The notes below the pieces were generated by a model. It was not told the DNA's origin and did not search any database. It worked only from the letters and a program-made list of their open reading frames with translations. From Calamus simplicifolius (lineage: Eukaryota; Streptophyta; Magnoliopsida; Arecales; Arecaceae), in contig UESW01000052.1 in assembly GCA_900491605.1 (NCBI GenBank), forward strand, positions 1 to 64,000: a DNA stretch of 64,000 bases. The letters run 5' to 3'. The translations under genes were made by a program, and so were the position numbers. Numbering within the stretch: the stretch's first letter is position 1; each line of letters starts with the position of its first letter. Shown piece by piece: positions 10,312 to 20,540 of the stretch.

Positions 10312-12203
10312 AACAATACTATCAAAGAGCACAAAGTAAATTAGTACACAACCTTTTATTAGAATAAAATTTATTCAAATTTAGAACGAAAATTATTCAA
10401 ATTTAGTAAGGAGTAGAGACAATCATGTATATATATATATATATATATAATGATATTTATCTCAATAAAAGTTTCTTCAATAAATGTAAAATGATGAGGT
10501 AAAGAGTCGAGTCTGCTGATAACGTGCTATATTGTTATATAATTAAATAATATAATTAAATAACGTGCTATATTGCTATATAATTAAAGAGTAACAATAA
10601 CATTGGTCTTATTTCATCTTTTCTTATTTCATCCGTATCTTATTTCATCTATCCGTTTCAAATACAATTCCTAATCTATTAATAGGCATAACCTTCCTTA
10701 AATACTAATGGACACCATCTTTATAACTTGACATAATCTTTCTTTAGAATATAAATGGACATCCAATATTATAACAGATTTAACAAAGTTAGTATATAAT
10801 TTTTTTATTCTCCGTCGTGTAATTCCCGAAAATAACGTAGAGAGGAGAGTAAAATGAGTTTCAGACAGAGATGGAATCAGACTTAGTTTTTTCTAACAAA
10901 ATTCTGTAGATCTTCCCTACTTATTTATAGAGATGAAGAGGAGGATCGCTATGACAACGTATTTAAGTCGTAGAAGTGTAATTTTATTTCTTGTAACCAA
11001 ATTTCTGATCGTGAAAAGCAGGAGTTCAAAGAAAAAAGAAGAACATTTCACATAATTTCAACCCGAGATCCTGTGAGGGAAGGCTTGTTAAATTTATGTT
11101 TTGAGGCGGTTTATGGCCGTTTGCGAGAAATAATCGATGGCATGTGTTGTAAATTAACTGAACTTCACGCTTTTTTTTTTTTTTTTCAAAAGGGGTTTGC
11201 CACGTCAGTTATGTTATGCTGTCGTGGAGGGTGATGTGTCCTATGACGTAGCTCTGACATGAAGATCATGTGGCCACGTTTATGTGGAAGAAATTTAGGG
11301 ACTTATATGTAATTGGGAAGCTTCTGTTTTCACGATAAAGGATGCTATGCCGATGAGTTCCTTAAAAAAAATCATAGAAAATTGTAGGATTGTCCGATTT
11401 AGATTATTTTTATGCCGTTTTTCTTCTAAAATCATGTAGATTAACAAAGTTCATGCACATTACAAAAATATCGAATGTTGATTATATATATATATGGCTT
11501 GGAAAGGGATTGGGATCCAGATTTTAATAATATATTAACTTTGATTTCATTGATTATAAGATAGATCCATTTCTTGCTATGCATGAGCACATCAATAAAT
11601 TGAATAAGAGATTTATGAGGCTTTATAGGAGAGGTCTCAAGGTTTGGCTAAATACTAGGTACATGATTATGTTAGATTTCTTACTAGATAAATGGGAACA
11701 TGTGGTATAGTCTAATAAAGAAACTACAATTATCATTAGTTTAGTTTATATTGCTGCAAAAATAATTGATAATTATACTAATTATTGATTTTGTGCAATC
11801 TCTATTAAGTTGAATATCATTGCTACGACAAGCATTGTTGTTGGTCTCAATTCATGATTATATAGGTAATGATGTTGTGCTCCAAAAAAATCTACACATC
11901 CAACTTCCATGGCAATTATCTCATTTTATCCTCTTCCACATTCTAGCACCCCAACTTTTATTGTAACAATAGATGAATGGAAAGTCTACAATCTAACATC
12001 TACTAACCCATTATTTTAAAGAAAATGAATTATGGCTCCCCTATTAGGCATCCTATAAAACATCCTACCCTCACTTTTCTTTGGCTTACCATGTACCAAT
12101 TGTTAAAAGTTTCAAATCGGCAGCCTAAGAAGCTTCGGTACAGAGAACCCTTCCTTTCCTTTCATGCCAGCTACGCTTATTATCAGAAGTATAATAAATC
12201 AAA

Positions 12204-12261
<58 letters not shown>

Positions 12262-12934
12262 ATTCTTGCATTCAGCGATATACCAAGGCTTTTCAATATA
12301 TGGAGCGTAACCCATCATTAGGGGTCAACATAGAATGTACTTGAAATTTTAAGTTCAAAAACAGGATCCTTGAATCATGACACAGCATACATACAATAAG
12401 ATTTTCAAACAAACATCACCATATTCATCTGTCACCAGACTGCTTTGACGGAATGGAACTCCCATTTATTCGTGTATCTTCACGGTCAGTCCATACCTAA
12501 TTCCATTGCATTTGTAAGAACACATTTTATTTAGAGACTCATTTGTCATCAGCATAAATATACCTATATAGATGAAAATAATAATCATTTTGTTTTAAAC
12601 TTCTTTAAGATACTACAATCATTTTTCCTTTAATTTTTTTTAAAAAAATTTTATTATCTTTTATTAAAAAAAATGTATTTGCAATGCAAAGCACGACTAA
12701 TGTTAAGACGATGGAATACATGATGGAAGGCTGTAATTTTATCAACTAACGGAATATGCATTGGGATTTTTTTTTTTTGTGTCATCGGGTTTTATTTATT
12801 AAATGAATTGACAGACATTACAAGTGCATTTGTTTATAGCACACGGTTTTTCTTACGTGCCTTACTGACTCGAGAGGAATGTGATTTTATAAATGGTTGC
12901 CACCTCAAAAACTTAGTTTCTTTACCTAGAGATA
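10312..12934. other. Probable copia leader/LTR, then unassigned AT-rich DNA
   Basis: Upstream of the gag start on the minus strand, near 10512-10535, the plus strand reads CTGCTGATAACGTGC, whose complement resembles a copia primer-binding stretch (TTATCAGCACG type). An LTR may therefore follow to the right from about 10530, but its outer edge was not found. At 11500-11790 a decayed plus-strand frame reads HINKLNKRF and LLDKWEHV, reminiscent of another copia Gag, at low confidence. The rest contains short TA repeats and no gene. Confidence 0.35.
12207..12257. repeat. (AT)n microsatellite
   Basis: About 25 uninterrupted AT dinucleotides. The corresponding site in copy 2 (near 38047) is much shorter, so the tract is length-variable between the copies. 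Confidence 0.95.
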
Positions 12935-12939
12935 CTATT

Positions 12940-13863
12940 TGATGTTGCTAATAGAGCCATGTATAAGTTAACGGTCGAAACTAGCTGACAGCGAAAGTCA
13001 AAAGGGCACAGACGACCTCTCAAGCTGGCCTCAGTCCTCAGACTCGGCCCTGGCCTCTCATGTCAGCCTCAGCCTTTGGACTCGGCCCCGACCTCTCAAG
13101 TGCCTCAATCCCTGGACTCGGCCCCGACCTCCCAAGCCGGCCCCAGCCTTCAGACTCGGCCCCGGCCTCTCAAATCGGCCTCAGTCCCCGGACTCGGCTC
13201 CGGCCTTTCAAGTTGCCCTTAGCCTCCGAACTCGGCCTCGGCCTTCGGCACCAGCCCACATGTCTGGCAAGACCTGGCCCACCACTTGCGGCCCACATGT
13301 CTGGCCAGACCTGGTCTACTAACCACCTGCGGCCCATGTGTTTGACAAAACCTAGCCCATCAACCATCTGCGGCCCACTCGTCTGACAAGACCTGGCCCA
13401 CCAGCCATCTGCGGCTCACTCGTCTGATAAGACCAGCCCATCAATTATCTGCGGCCCACTCGTCTGACAAGATAAGGCCCACCAACCGTCTATGACTGCT
13501 CAGATCAGATGGGACAAGGCCCACCAGTTCTGACATTCCATACAGAAGACATCTTCCATTACAGGGCCCCACGTGGCTCACCCCATCGCCAGGTGGCAAG
13601 GACCGTCCATAAATCAGGTAAGAGGGATCCCTGACGAGGTATGGACAATTAAGCACTCAAGAGAATTTTTCACTTTTCAACTTTCTCTTTCGAGCTTCCT
13701 CAAGCTCATGGCTATGATTTTGATCACTAACTTGAGCGTTGGAGGATTTCTGCCAGAATATTCGGCTCCTAAGACTTCTTATAGGTCCGAGGAGGAGCGG
13801 AACCCTATCATAAAACTCACAGTATTCTTATAGATGCTCGTGTAAGGTGATTAGGCATCATCA
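12940..13863 (+). repeat. 5' LTR of Tat element, copy 1
   Basis: The 924-base LTR starts TGATGTTGCTAATAG and ends GCATCATCA. It matches the copy 2 LTRs (38749-39753 and 49832-50736). Its first third is a run of roughly 30-33-base tandem units built on GGACTCGGCCCCGGCCTCTC, followed by a second series built on GGCCCACTCGTCTGACAAGA. About 80 bases of the first series present in copy 2 are missing here. Confidence 0.88.
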
Positions 13864-13893
13864 GATTGTCGCACCAAGTAGAGGAAGGCCACC

Positions 13894-14190
13894 TGCGACA
13901 AGAGTCATTACTGTTGTTTCCATCAGGACTACGGTCACGACACAGAAGATTATCGCAACTTGAAGCATGCTATCAATGAGCTCATTAAGAGGGGCTACCT
14001 CAAGAAGTTCATCCAGAAAGGACCTCCAGTCATTCCAGCATTAATGGGGCCTCTGCCTATCCAAGCCAACATCGACAATGCCCCGACCGAAAAAATGGTG
14101 GGCATGGTCTCCTGGGGGGCATGTTCTACCTCCAAGAGGCCGAGAGGGGATGAGAGAATAGAAAATGTAATCCTCTTTCTAAAGAAGAGC
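13894..14190 (+). pseudogene. Gag C-terminal remnant of Tat element
   Basis: Starting at a TGC codon, the frame reads CDKSHYCCFHQDYGHDTEDY and LKHAINELIKRGYLKKFI, the Cys/His stretch and following helix typical of the end of Gag in Tat elements. The LTR ends only about 30 bases upstream, so the capsid-coding part of gag (normally over 1 kb) has been deleted. The same deletion is present in copy 2, so it predates the duplication. The frame continues to a proline-rich linker and then breaks before the protease. Confidence 0.75.
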
Positions 14191-14199
14191 TAGCAGGGG

Positions 14200-15545
14200 T
14201 AAATAACTTGAATGATGATAGCATTGTCATCTCTATGACAATAGCTAAGCATCTTGTAAAAAAATTTTGGTTGATAGCGGAAGCTCCACTGACATCCTTA
14301 CCTATGATGCTTTTGTTTGAATGAACTTGTCTCCCAGTTCTCTCCGATCGGTGACAATGCTTCTGGTTGGCTTCGCGGGAGACTCTGTAAAGGTGAATGG
14401 TGAAATTACCCTACCGGTTATGACAGGGACATTGCCATGCCAAAGCACGGTCTTCAAGAGGTTTCTGGTTGTCCGAGTAACTTTGGCTTAAATGCCATAC
14501 TCGGGCGACTTGGTCTAAACCTGCTTGATGTAGTTATATCTACTGAGCACCTTCTTGTCAGGTTCCCCACCATGAGGGGATTGGCGAGATGCGTGGGAAG
14601 TAAAATCTAGTGCAACTATGCTTCCACATGGCTCCTAGCCCCTGAGAGGCGATGGTTCCACTAGCCTCAGAGCTGCTTGATTCTAGAGAATCAGAAAAAA
14701 GAAGGGATCCAGCTGAGCATCTACTGAATTTTCACCTCGGAGATGACCCGGCAAGGACGGTGCAAGTCGAAGAGCTTCTTCTTGCGGAGGCAAGGGACCA
14801 ACTCCTTACTTTCTTGCAGGCTAACTTGGATATCTTTACCTGGTCGGCATTGGACATGCCTGGTATAACCTCGGAGGTAATTACTCATAAGCTCAATATT
14901 GACCCAATGTACCGACCAGCCATCACAAGAAAGAAGTTTTGCCCCTGAGCGACAGAGGGTCATTGACGAAGAAGTCAATAAACTACTTATTGCTGGCCAT
15001 ATTGGAAAGCACACTACCCGGATTGGTTGACCAATGCAGTGATGATCTGCAAGGCGAATAGGAGTTGAAGGAGCTGCATCGACTTCACCGACCTTAATAA
15101 AGCATCTTCAAAAGATAGCTTTTGTTGCCCCGAATTGACCAGCTGGTCGATTTCACATTTGGCTATGAGCTCCTCAGTTTCATGGATGCCTTCTCCAGAT
15201 ACAATCAAATAAAGATGAACCCGAAGGACGAAGAAAATATCTTCTTCATCACCAAGAAATGCATCTATTGTTATAAGGTAATGCCCTTTGGTTTGAAAAA
15301 TGCAGGGGCCACTTACAAGAGATTAATGAATAAGGTCTTCAAGGATCAAATTGGATGAAACATGAAGGTGTACATGGATGACATGCTGACCAAGAGCTCA
15401 CGCACCGCCGACCATGTTGCTGATCTGGAGAAAACTTTTAATAACCTCCGATGTTACCAAATGAAATTCAACCCTTGCAAGTATACATTCGAGGTCACTG
15501 CTGAAAAGTTTCTTGGTTTTTTTGGTGACCCAACGGAGGATTAAG
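14200..15545 (+). pseudogene. Tat protease and reverse transcriptase, broken
   Basis: The aspartic protease active site VDSGSS is encoded at 14270-14287, in a frame different from the upstream Gag frame because of a run of A before it. A TGA interrupts the protease at about 14332 (copy 2 has CGA). RT follows at 14652-15545: LANLDIFTWSALDMPGI-like N-terminus, LPRIDQLVDFTFGYELLS, MPFGLKNAGATY and the catalytic YMDDM box at about 15368-15382. A TGA just before the YMDDM box (about 15356) is CGA in copy 2. The product of an intact element would copy retrotransposon RNA into cDNA; this copy cannot make a complete enzyme. Confidence 0.85.
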
Positions 15546-15578
15546 GCAAACCCAAAGAATATTTAGGTCATTCTTAAC

Positions 15579-16640
15579 ATGAGGCAACCGACCAATAAGA
15601 AGGAAGTGCAGCGACTCACTGGAAGAGTGGCCGCTCTAAGACGTTTCCTATTAAGATCAACTGAAAGATATCTGCCCTTCTTCAAAGCCCTACGCAAGGT
15701 GAATGGCTTCGAGTGGACGGAAGATTGCTTGAGAGCCTTCAAAGAGCTAAAAAAGTTCTTATTCACCCATCGCTACTGTCGAAGCCGAAGGAAGGGGAGA
15801 GTCTTTTTCTTTATCTTGCCACCTCCCCGAAGGCAATCAGCTCTGTTCTTGTGCGCCTTGACTCCGACGGAATATAGAAACCCGTCTACTACACTTGCAA
15901 AGTACTCATGATGCGAAAGTCAGGTACTCCAAAATTAAAAAAATATTTTTGCTCTAATTATCTTTGCTCAACATCTCAGTCCATATTTTCAAGCCCATCC
16001 AATCGTGGTGCTCATGGACCAATCCCTCAAAGCTATTTTAGCTCATCCTGACACCTCCGATCGACTGGCTAAGTGGGCAATCAAATTGAGGGAGTTCAAT
16101 CTTTCGTTCCAATCAAGATCAGCCCTAAAGTCCTAAGTCTTGGCGGATTTTTTGATTGACTGCACTGGACAAAGGAGCAGATGGAAGAACCCCTAATGAT
16201 ACGCCCAGACACTGAGTCCGAGAGCGGCGAAGACCTAAGTTCTCCATATGGACGGGGCCTCAAACTCCCAAGGAAGCGGAGCAAGTCTTATACTTGCAGG
16301 CTCGGAGGGGACGATGGTGGAATATGCCCTCCGGTTCCTCTTCAAGGCTACAAATAATCAAGCCGAGTATGAAGCCCCATTGGCAGAATAAAGCTCGCAC
16401 GGAAGCTCGAAGTGAAGTACCTCAGAGCCTTCACTAACTTCCAGCTTATCTCTAGACAAATCACTGGAGAATATGAATCTTGAGACCCTATTATGTCTCG
16501 GTATCTGAATAAGATCAGGTCACAAACCTTCTTGCTAACTTATTTCAGCATTAGCTATATCCCCAGGAACGAAAACACCAGAGCCGATGCCCTATCACGG
16601 CTAGCCACCTTGGTAGATAACACTCTGGGAAGAACTTATG
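15579..16640 (+). pseudogene. Tat RNase H plus archaeal-type second RNase H, broken
   Basis: The first part (15579-15911) gives MRQPTNKKEVQRLTGRVAAL and FKALRKVNGFEWTEDCLRAF, the connection between RT and RNase H. After frame changes the second RNase H appears: a MDGASNSQGS-like stretch near 16250, YALRFLFKATNNQAEYE near 16325-16375 and the exit NENTRADALSRLATL at about 16568-16613. The second, archaeal-type RNase H is a hallmark of Tat elements. Stops occur between the two halves. Confidence 0.78.
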
Positions 16641-16849
16641 TTGAGCATTTGGAAGCTCCGAGCATCGACGTTGTGGAAGAAGTCTTGTTGGTCACACAGG
16701 AGACAACGTGGATGGATACTTACATTTGCTACCTTACTGATGGCACTCTTCTTGCAAATCATACAAAAACCAGGCTGCTTAAGCGGAGGGCCTCCAAGTT
16801 CGTGCTGTTAAATGGCCAACTATATAAGAGGTCATTCTCTTATCCTCTC

Positions 16850-17935
16850 CTCAAGTGCGTCGGTCCTGCAGATGTCGATTACATTCTCAGATAGATTCAC
16901 GAAAGCATATGGGAAACCATCTGGAGGGCAGATTGCTGGCGTACAAAGCTCTCTGCCAGGGGTATTACTGGCTCACCTGCAAGAAAATGCCACTGAATTG
17001 GTCCAGAAGTACAATAGTTGCCAGCGATATGCCCATATCCAATGGCAGTCCACTTCCCAACTGAACCCGCTCTCAGTCCTATGGCTCTTCGCTCAATGGG
17101 GAATGGATATCCTTGGACCATTCCCTTCGGCTTCAGGCCAACGAAGGTTCCTGCTCATTGCCATCGACTACTTCACCAAATGGGTCGAGGTCGAAGCATT
17201 AGCCAAAATTACTGAGAGCAAGGTAAAGTCCTTCTTCTGGAAGTTCATCATCTGCTGCTTTAGACTACCCCATACACTCATCACTGATAATGGCTGGCAG
17301 TTCGACAATACTACTTTTAAGAAGTTTTGCACCAAGCTGAACATATGTCACCGGTTGACTTCTGTCGACTACCCACAGACTAACAAAGAAGCCAAAGTTA
17401 TTAATCGGACCATCCTTTAAGGACTCAGAACCCGATTGGATGAATTCAAGGGCAGATGGGTGGAGGAGCTTCCGAGCGTGCTATGGGCGTATCATACAAC
17501 TCCAAGGATTCCAACAGGAGAGACTCCTTTCAGCCTTATCTTCGGATCAGAAGTGATCATCCCTATGGAGAATCGGCCTTCCAAGTCCTCAAGTGGAGTC
17601 ATACAACAAAGAAGACAATTCCAGTTAACTAAGAGCCAGTCTCGATTTCATCGATGAGGTGCATGACCGGGCATGGCTTAGAATGGCTTCATTTTGCGAG
17701 CGAGCAAAAAATATTACAACGTCCGAGTCCACCCTAAGACAAGTCGCCATGGAGACTTAGTCCTCAAAAGGGCCATGGTATCCGAGCCAATGGAGGGGGG
17801 CAAGCTATCTCTAAACTGGGAAGGGCCCTATCAAGTCATTGAAACACTTCACCAAGGAGCATACCAGATTGAAGGGCTCGATGGGCAGCCAATCCCCCGC
17901 ACCTAGAATGCAAATAATTTCCATCAATATTATCA
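16850..17935 (+). pseudogene. Tat integrase, broken
   Basis: The decayed zinc-binding region (QGYYWLT, NSCQRYAHIQ) lies at 16940-17045. The core carries GMDILGPFPSASGQRRFLLI, DYFTKWVEVEALA and LITDNGWQFDN, so two of the DDE acidic residues are visible. A TAA at about 17418 breaks the core just after NRTIL. It is followed by LRTRLDEFKGRWVEELPSVL, then ETPFSLIFGSE, then after another frame change the C-terminal GPY-type module LNWEGPYQVIETLHQGAYQI (to 17906). The pol region ends shortly after. The enzyme would insert cDNA into the host genome; this copy is inactive. Confidence 0.85.
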
Positions 17936-18005
17936 ATAATGTATGCATTTGACTGATGAAAATAAGAGGAGCCTTAAATATTGTCTTTTCATCCGACTTG
18001 AAAGT

Positions 18006-20230
18006 TCAACAACCCCTCGGGCTGGCGCAAGAAACTCCCAAGGCGGTTCGCTTATTCTTCAACAACCCCTCGGGCTGGCACAAGAAACCCCTAAGGCAGT
18101 TAGGCTTATTCTTCAACAACCCCTCGGGTCGGCGCGAGAAACCCCTGAGGTGATTTGGCCTATTCTTTAACAACCCCTCGCGCCGGCGCAAGAAACCCCC
18201 GAGGCGATTCGGCTTATTCTTCAACAACACCTCAAGCCGGTGCGAGAAACCCTCGAGGCGGTTTGGCTTATTCTTTAATAGACCCTCGGATTGGCACGAG
18301 AAACCCCCAAGGTGGTTCAGTTTATTTTTCAACAGCCGCTCCGACAGGCGTGAGAAACCCTCGAGGCGGTTCTAAAAGGCGCTCGATGGTCTTGCGACGA
18401 TCAGGTCACCCCTCGGGTCGATGCGAGAAATCCTTGAGGTGGTTCAAGACCCTCGATGGTTCCGATGACTCTTGAGTCACCCCTCGGGCCAGCACAAAGA
18501 TACCCCCGGGCGGTTCCAAAAGGCGCTCGATGGTCTTGCGACTATCAAGTCACCCCTCAGACCGGCTTGAGAAATCACCGAGGCAGTTCAAGACCCTCAA
18601 TTGTTCTGATAACTCTCGAGTCGTTCCTCGGGCCGGCACGAAGAAACCCCTGAGGCAGTTCCAAAAGGCGTTCGACGGTCTCGCGACTATTGGGTTACCC
18701 CTTGGGCCGGCGCAAGAAACCCCCGAAGCGATTAAAGACCCTCGATGGTTCCGATGACTCTCGAATCACCCCTTAGGCCGGCACGAAGAAACCCTCAAGA
18801 CGGTTTCAAAAGGCGCTGACGGTCTTGCGACTACCAGATCACCCCTCATGCCGGCGAGAGAAACCCTCGAGGTGGTTCAAGACCCTCAATGGTTCCGATG
18901 ACTCTCGAGTCACCCCTCAGGCCGGTACGAAGAAACCCCCAAGGTGGTTCCAAAAGGCCCTCAACGGTCTCACGACTATCAAGTCATCCCTCGGGCCAGC
19001 ACGAGAAACCCCCAAGATGGTTCAAGACCCTCGATGGTTCCGACGACTCTCGAGTCACCCCTCGGACCAGCACAAAGAAACCCCCGAGGCGGTTCCAAAA
19101 GGCACTCGACAGTCTCGCAACTAATGAGTCACCCCTCGGGCCGGAGCAAGAAACCCCCGAGGCGGTTCTTAACCCTCGGTAGTTCCGATGACTCTCGAGT
19201 CATCCCTCGGGCCAGCACGAAGAAACTCCTGAGGTGGTTCCAAAAGGTGCTCGATGGTCTTGCGACTATCGGGTCACCCCTTAGGGCGATGCGAGAAACC
19301 TCCGAAGCGGTTCAAGACCCTCAATAATTCTGACGAATCTCAAGTCACCCCTCAGATTGGCACGAAGAAACCCCCAAGGCAATTCCAAAAGGTGCTTGAT
19401 AGCCTCGCGACTATCAGGTCACCCCTCAGGCCAGCGCGAGAAACCACCGAGGCGGTTCAAAACCCTCAATGGTCCCGATGACTCTCGAATCATCCCTCGA
19501 GCCGGCACGAAGAAACCCCCCAAGATGGTTCCAAAAGGCACTCGATGGTCTCATGACTATCTGGTCACCCCTTGGGCCGGCGCAAGAAACCCACAAGGCA
19601 GTTCAAGACACTCGATGGTTCCGATGACTCTCGAGTCACCCCTTGGCCCGGCACAAAAAAACCTCCAAAATAGTTCCAAAAGGTGCTCGACGGTCTTGCG
19701 ACTATCGAGTCACCCCTAGGGCTGATGCGAGAAACCCCCGAGGCAGTTCAAGACCCTCGATGGTTCCAATGACTCTTGAGTCACCCCTCGGGCTGGCACG
19801 AAGAAACCCCTGAGGCGGTTCCAAAAGGCACTCAAAGGTCTCGCGACTATCAGGTTATCCCTCGGGCCGACATGAGAAACCCCTAAGCGGTTTAAGACCC
19901 TCGATGGTTTCGATGACTCTCGTGTCATCCCTTGGGCCAGCACGAAGAAATCCCAAAGGCGGCTCCAAAAGGCGCTCAACAATCTTGCGACTATCGGATC
20001 ACCCTCGGGCCGGCACGAGAAACCCTTGAGCCAATTTAAGACCCTCGATAATTACGACGACACTCGAGTCACCTCTCGAACCGACGCGAAGAAACCCCCT
20101 AGGTGGTTCTAAAAGGTGCCAGACAGCTTTAGCAGCCCTTGGGCCACCTCTCGGGCCGACATAAAGAAATCCTCGAGGCGGTCTCAAAAGGTTTTCAAAC
20201 TTGCCTCGGTAGCCTCTAACCGGCATCGAC
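18006..20230. repeat. Hairpin minisatellite array downstream of pol, copy 1
   Basis: About thirty units share a core of the form CCCCTCGGGCCGGCACGA... followed within about 16 bases by CCCCGAGGCGG. CCTCGGG and CCCGAGG are inverted repeats, so each unit can fold into a 7-base-stem hairpin. The first seven units have a 53-54 base period with the linker GGCTTATTCTTCAACAA. From about 18340 the cores are about 72 bases apart and two linkers alternate, GGTTCAAGACCCTCGATGG and TTCCAAAAGGCGCTCGATGG, giving a 143-145 base higher-order unit. Open frames across the array on both strands are by-products of the repeat. Confidence 0.9.
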
Positions 20231-20540
20231 ACCCTAAAATCACTTTAGCAAATGCCTAAGGGACAGAAGTGGACTTAGCCATTGCTAAGAGTCTACGCAA
20301 GCCTCAGACCGGCTGCCGGCTCTCGAGGTGAGCTGGGGAGAATAGGACGCACCCTATCAAGCCTAAAGGTTGAAGCCGAGACATGATTACAAGAAGACAA
20401 GGGTGCTACAAAAAGCTAAGTACATCACACTTAGACAAAATATTTCTTTTCATTAATATTTAAATGCAGTACAAGAAAACCGACTCGAGTCAGATTACAT
20501 CAAAAGATAAATATTAGAACAAATGAAAAAGTACTAAAGA

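Noticed and set aside
12025..12321. Plus-strand ORF with a YIYIYI run
   Set aside because: The run is the translation of an AT microsatellite and the frame is not kept in copy 2.
18006..19982. Many overlapping open frames on both strands in the minisatellite
   Set aside because: Unit periods that are multiples of three or lack stops keep frames open by chance; the products are repetitive, rich in Pro/Arg and differ between strands.
18006..20230. CRISPR-like array
   Set aside because: Repeats are not separated by unique spacers, both core and linker recur, and the setting is a plant retrotransposon.
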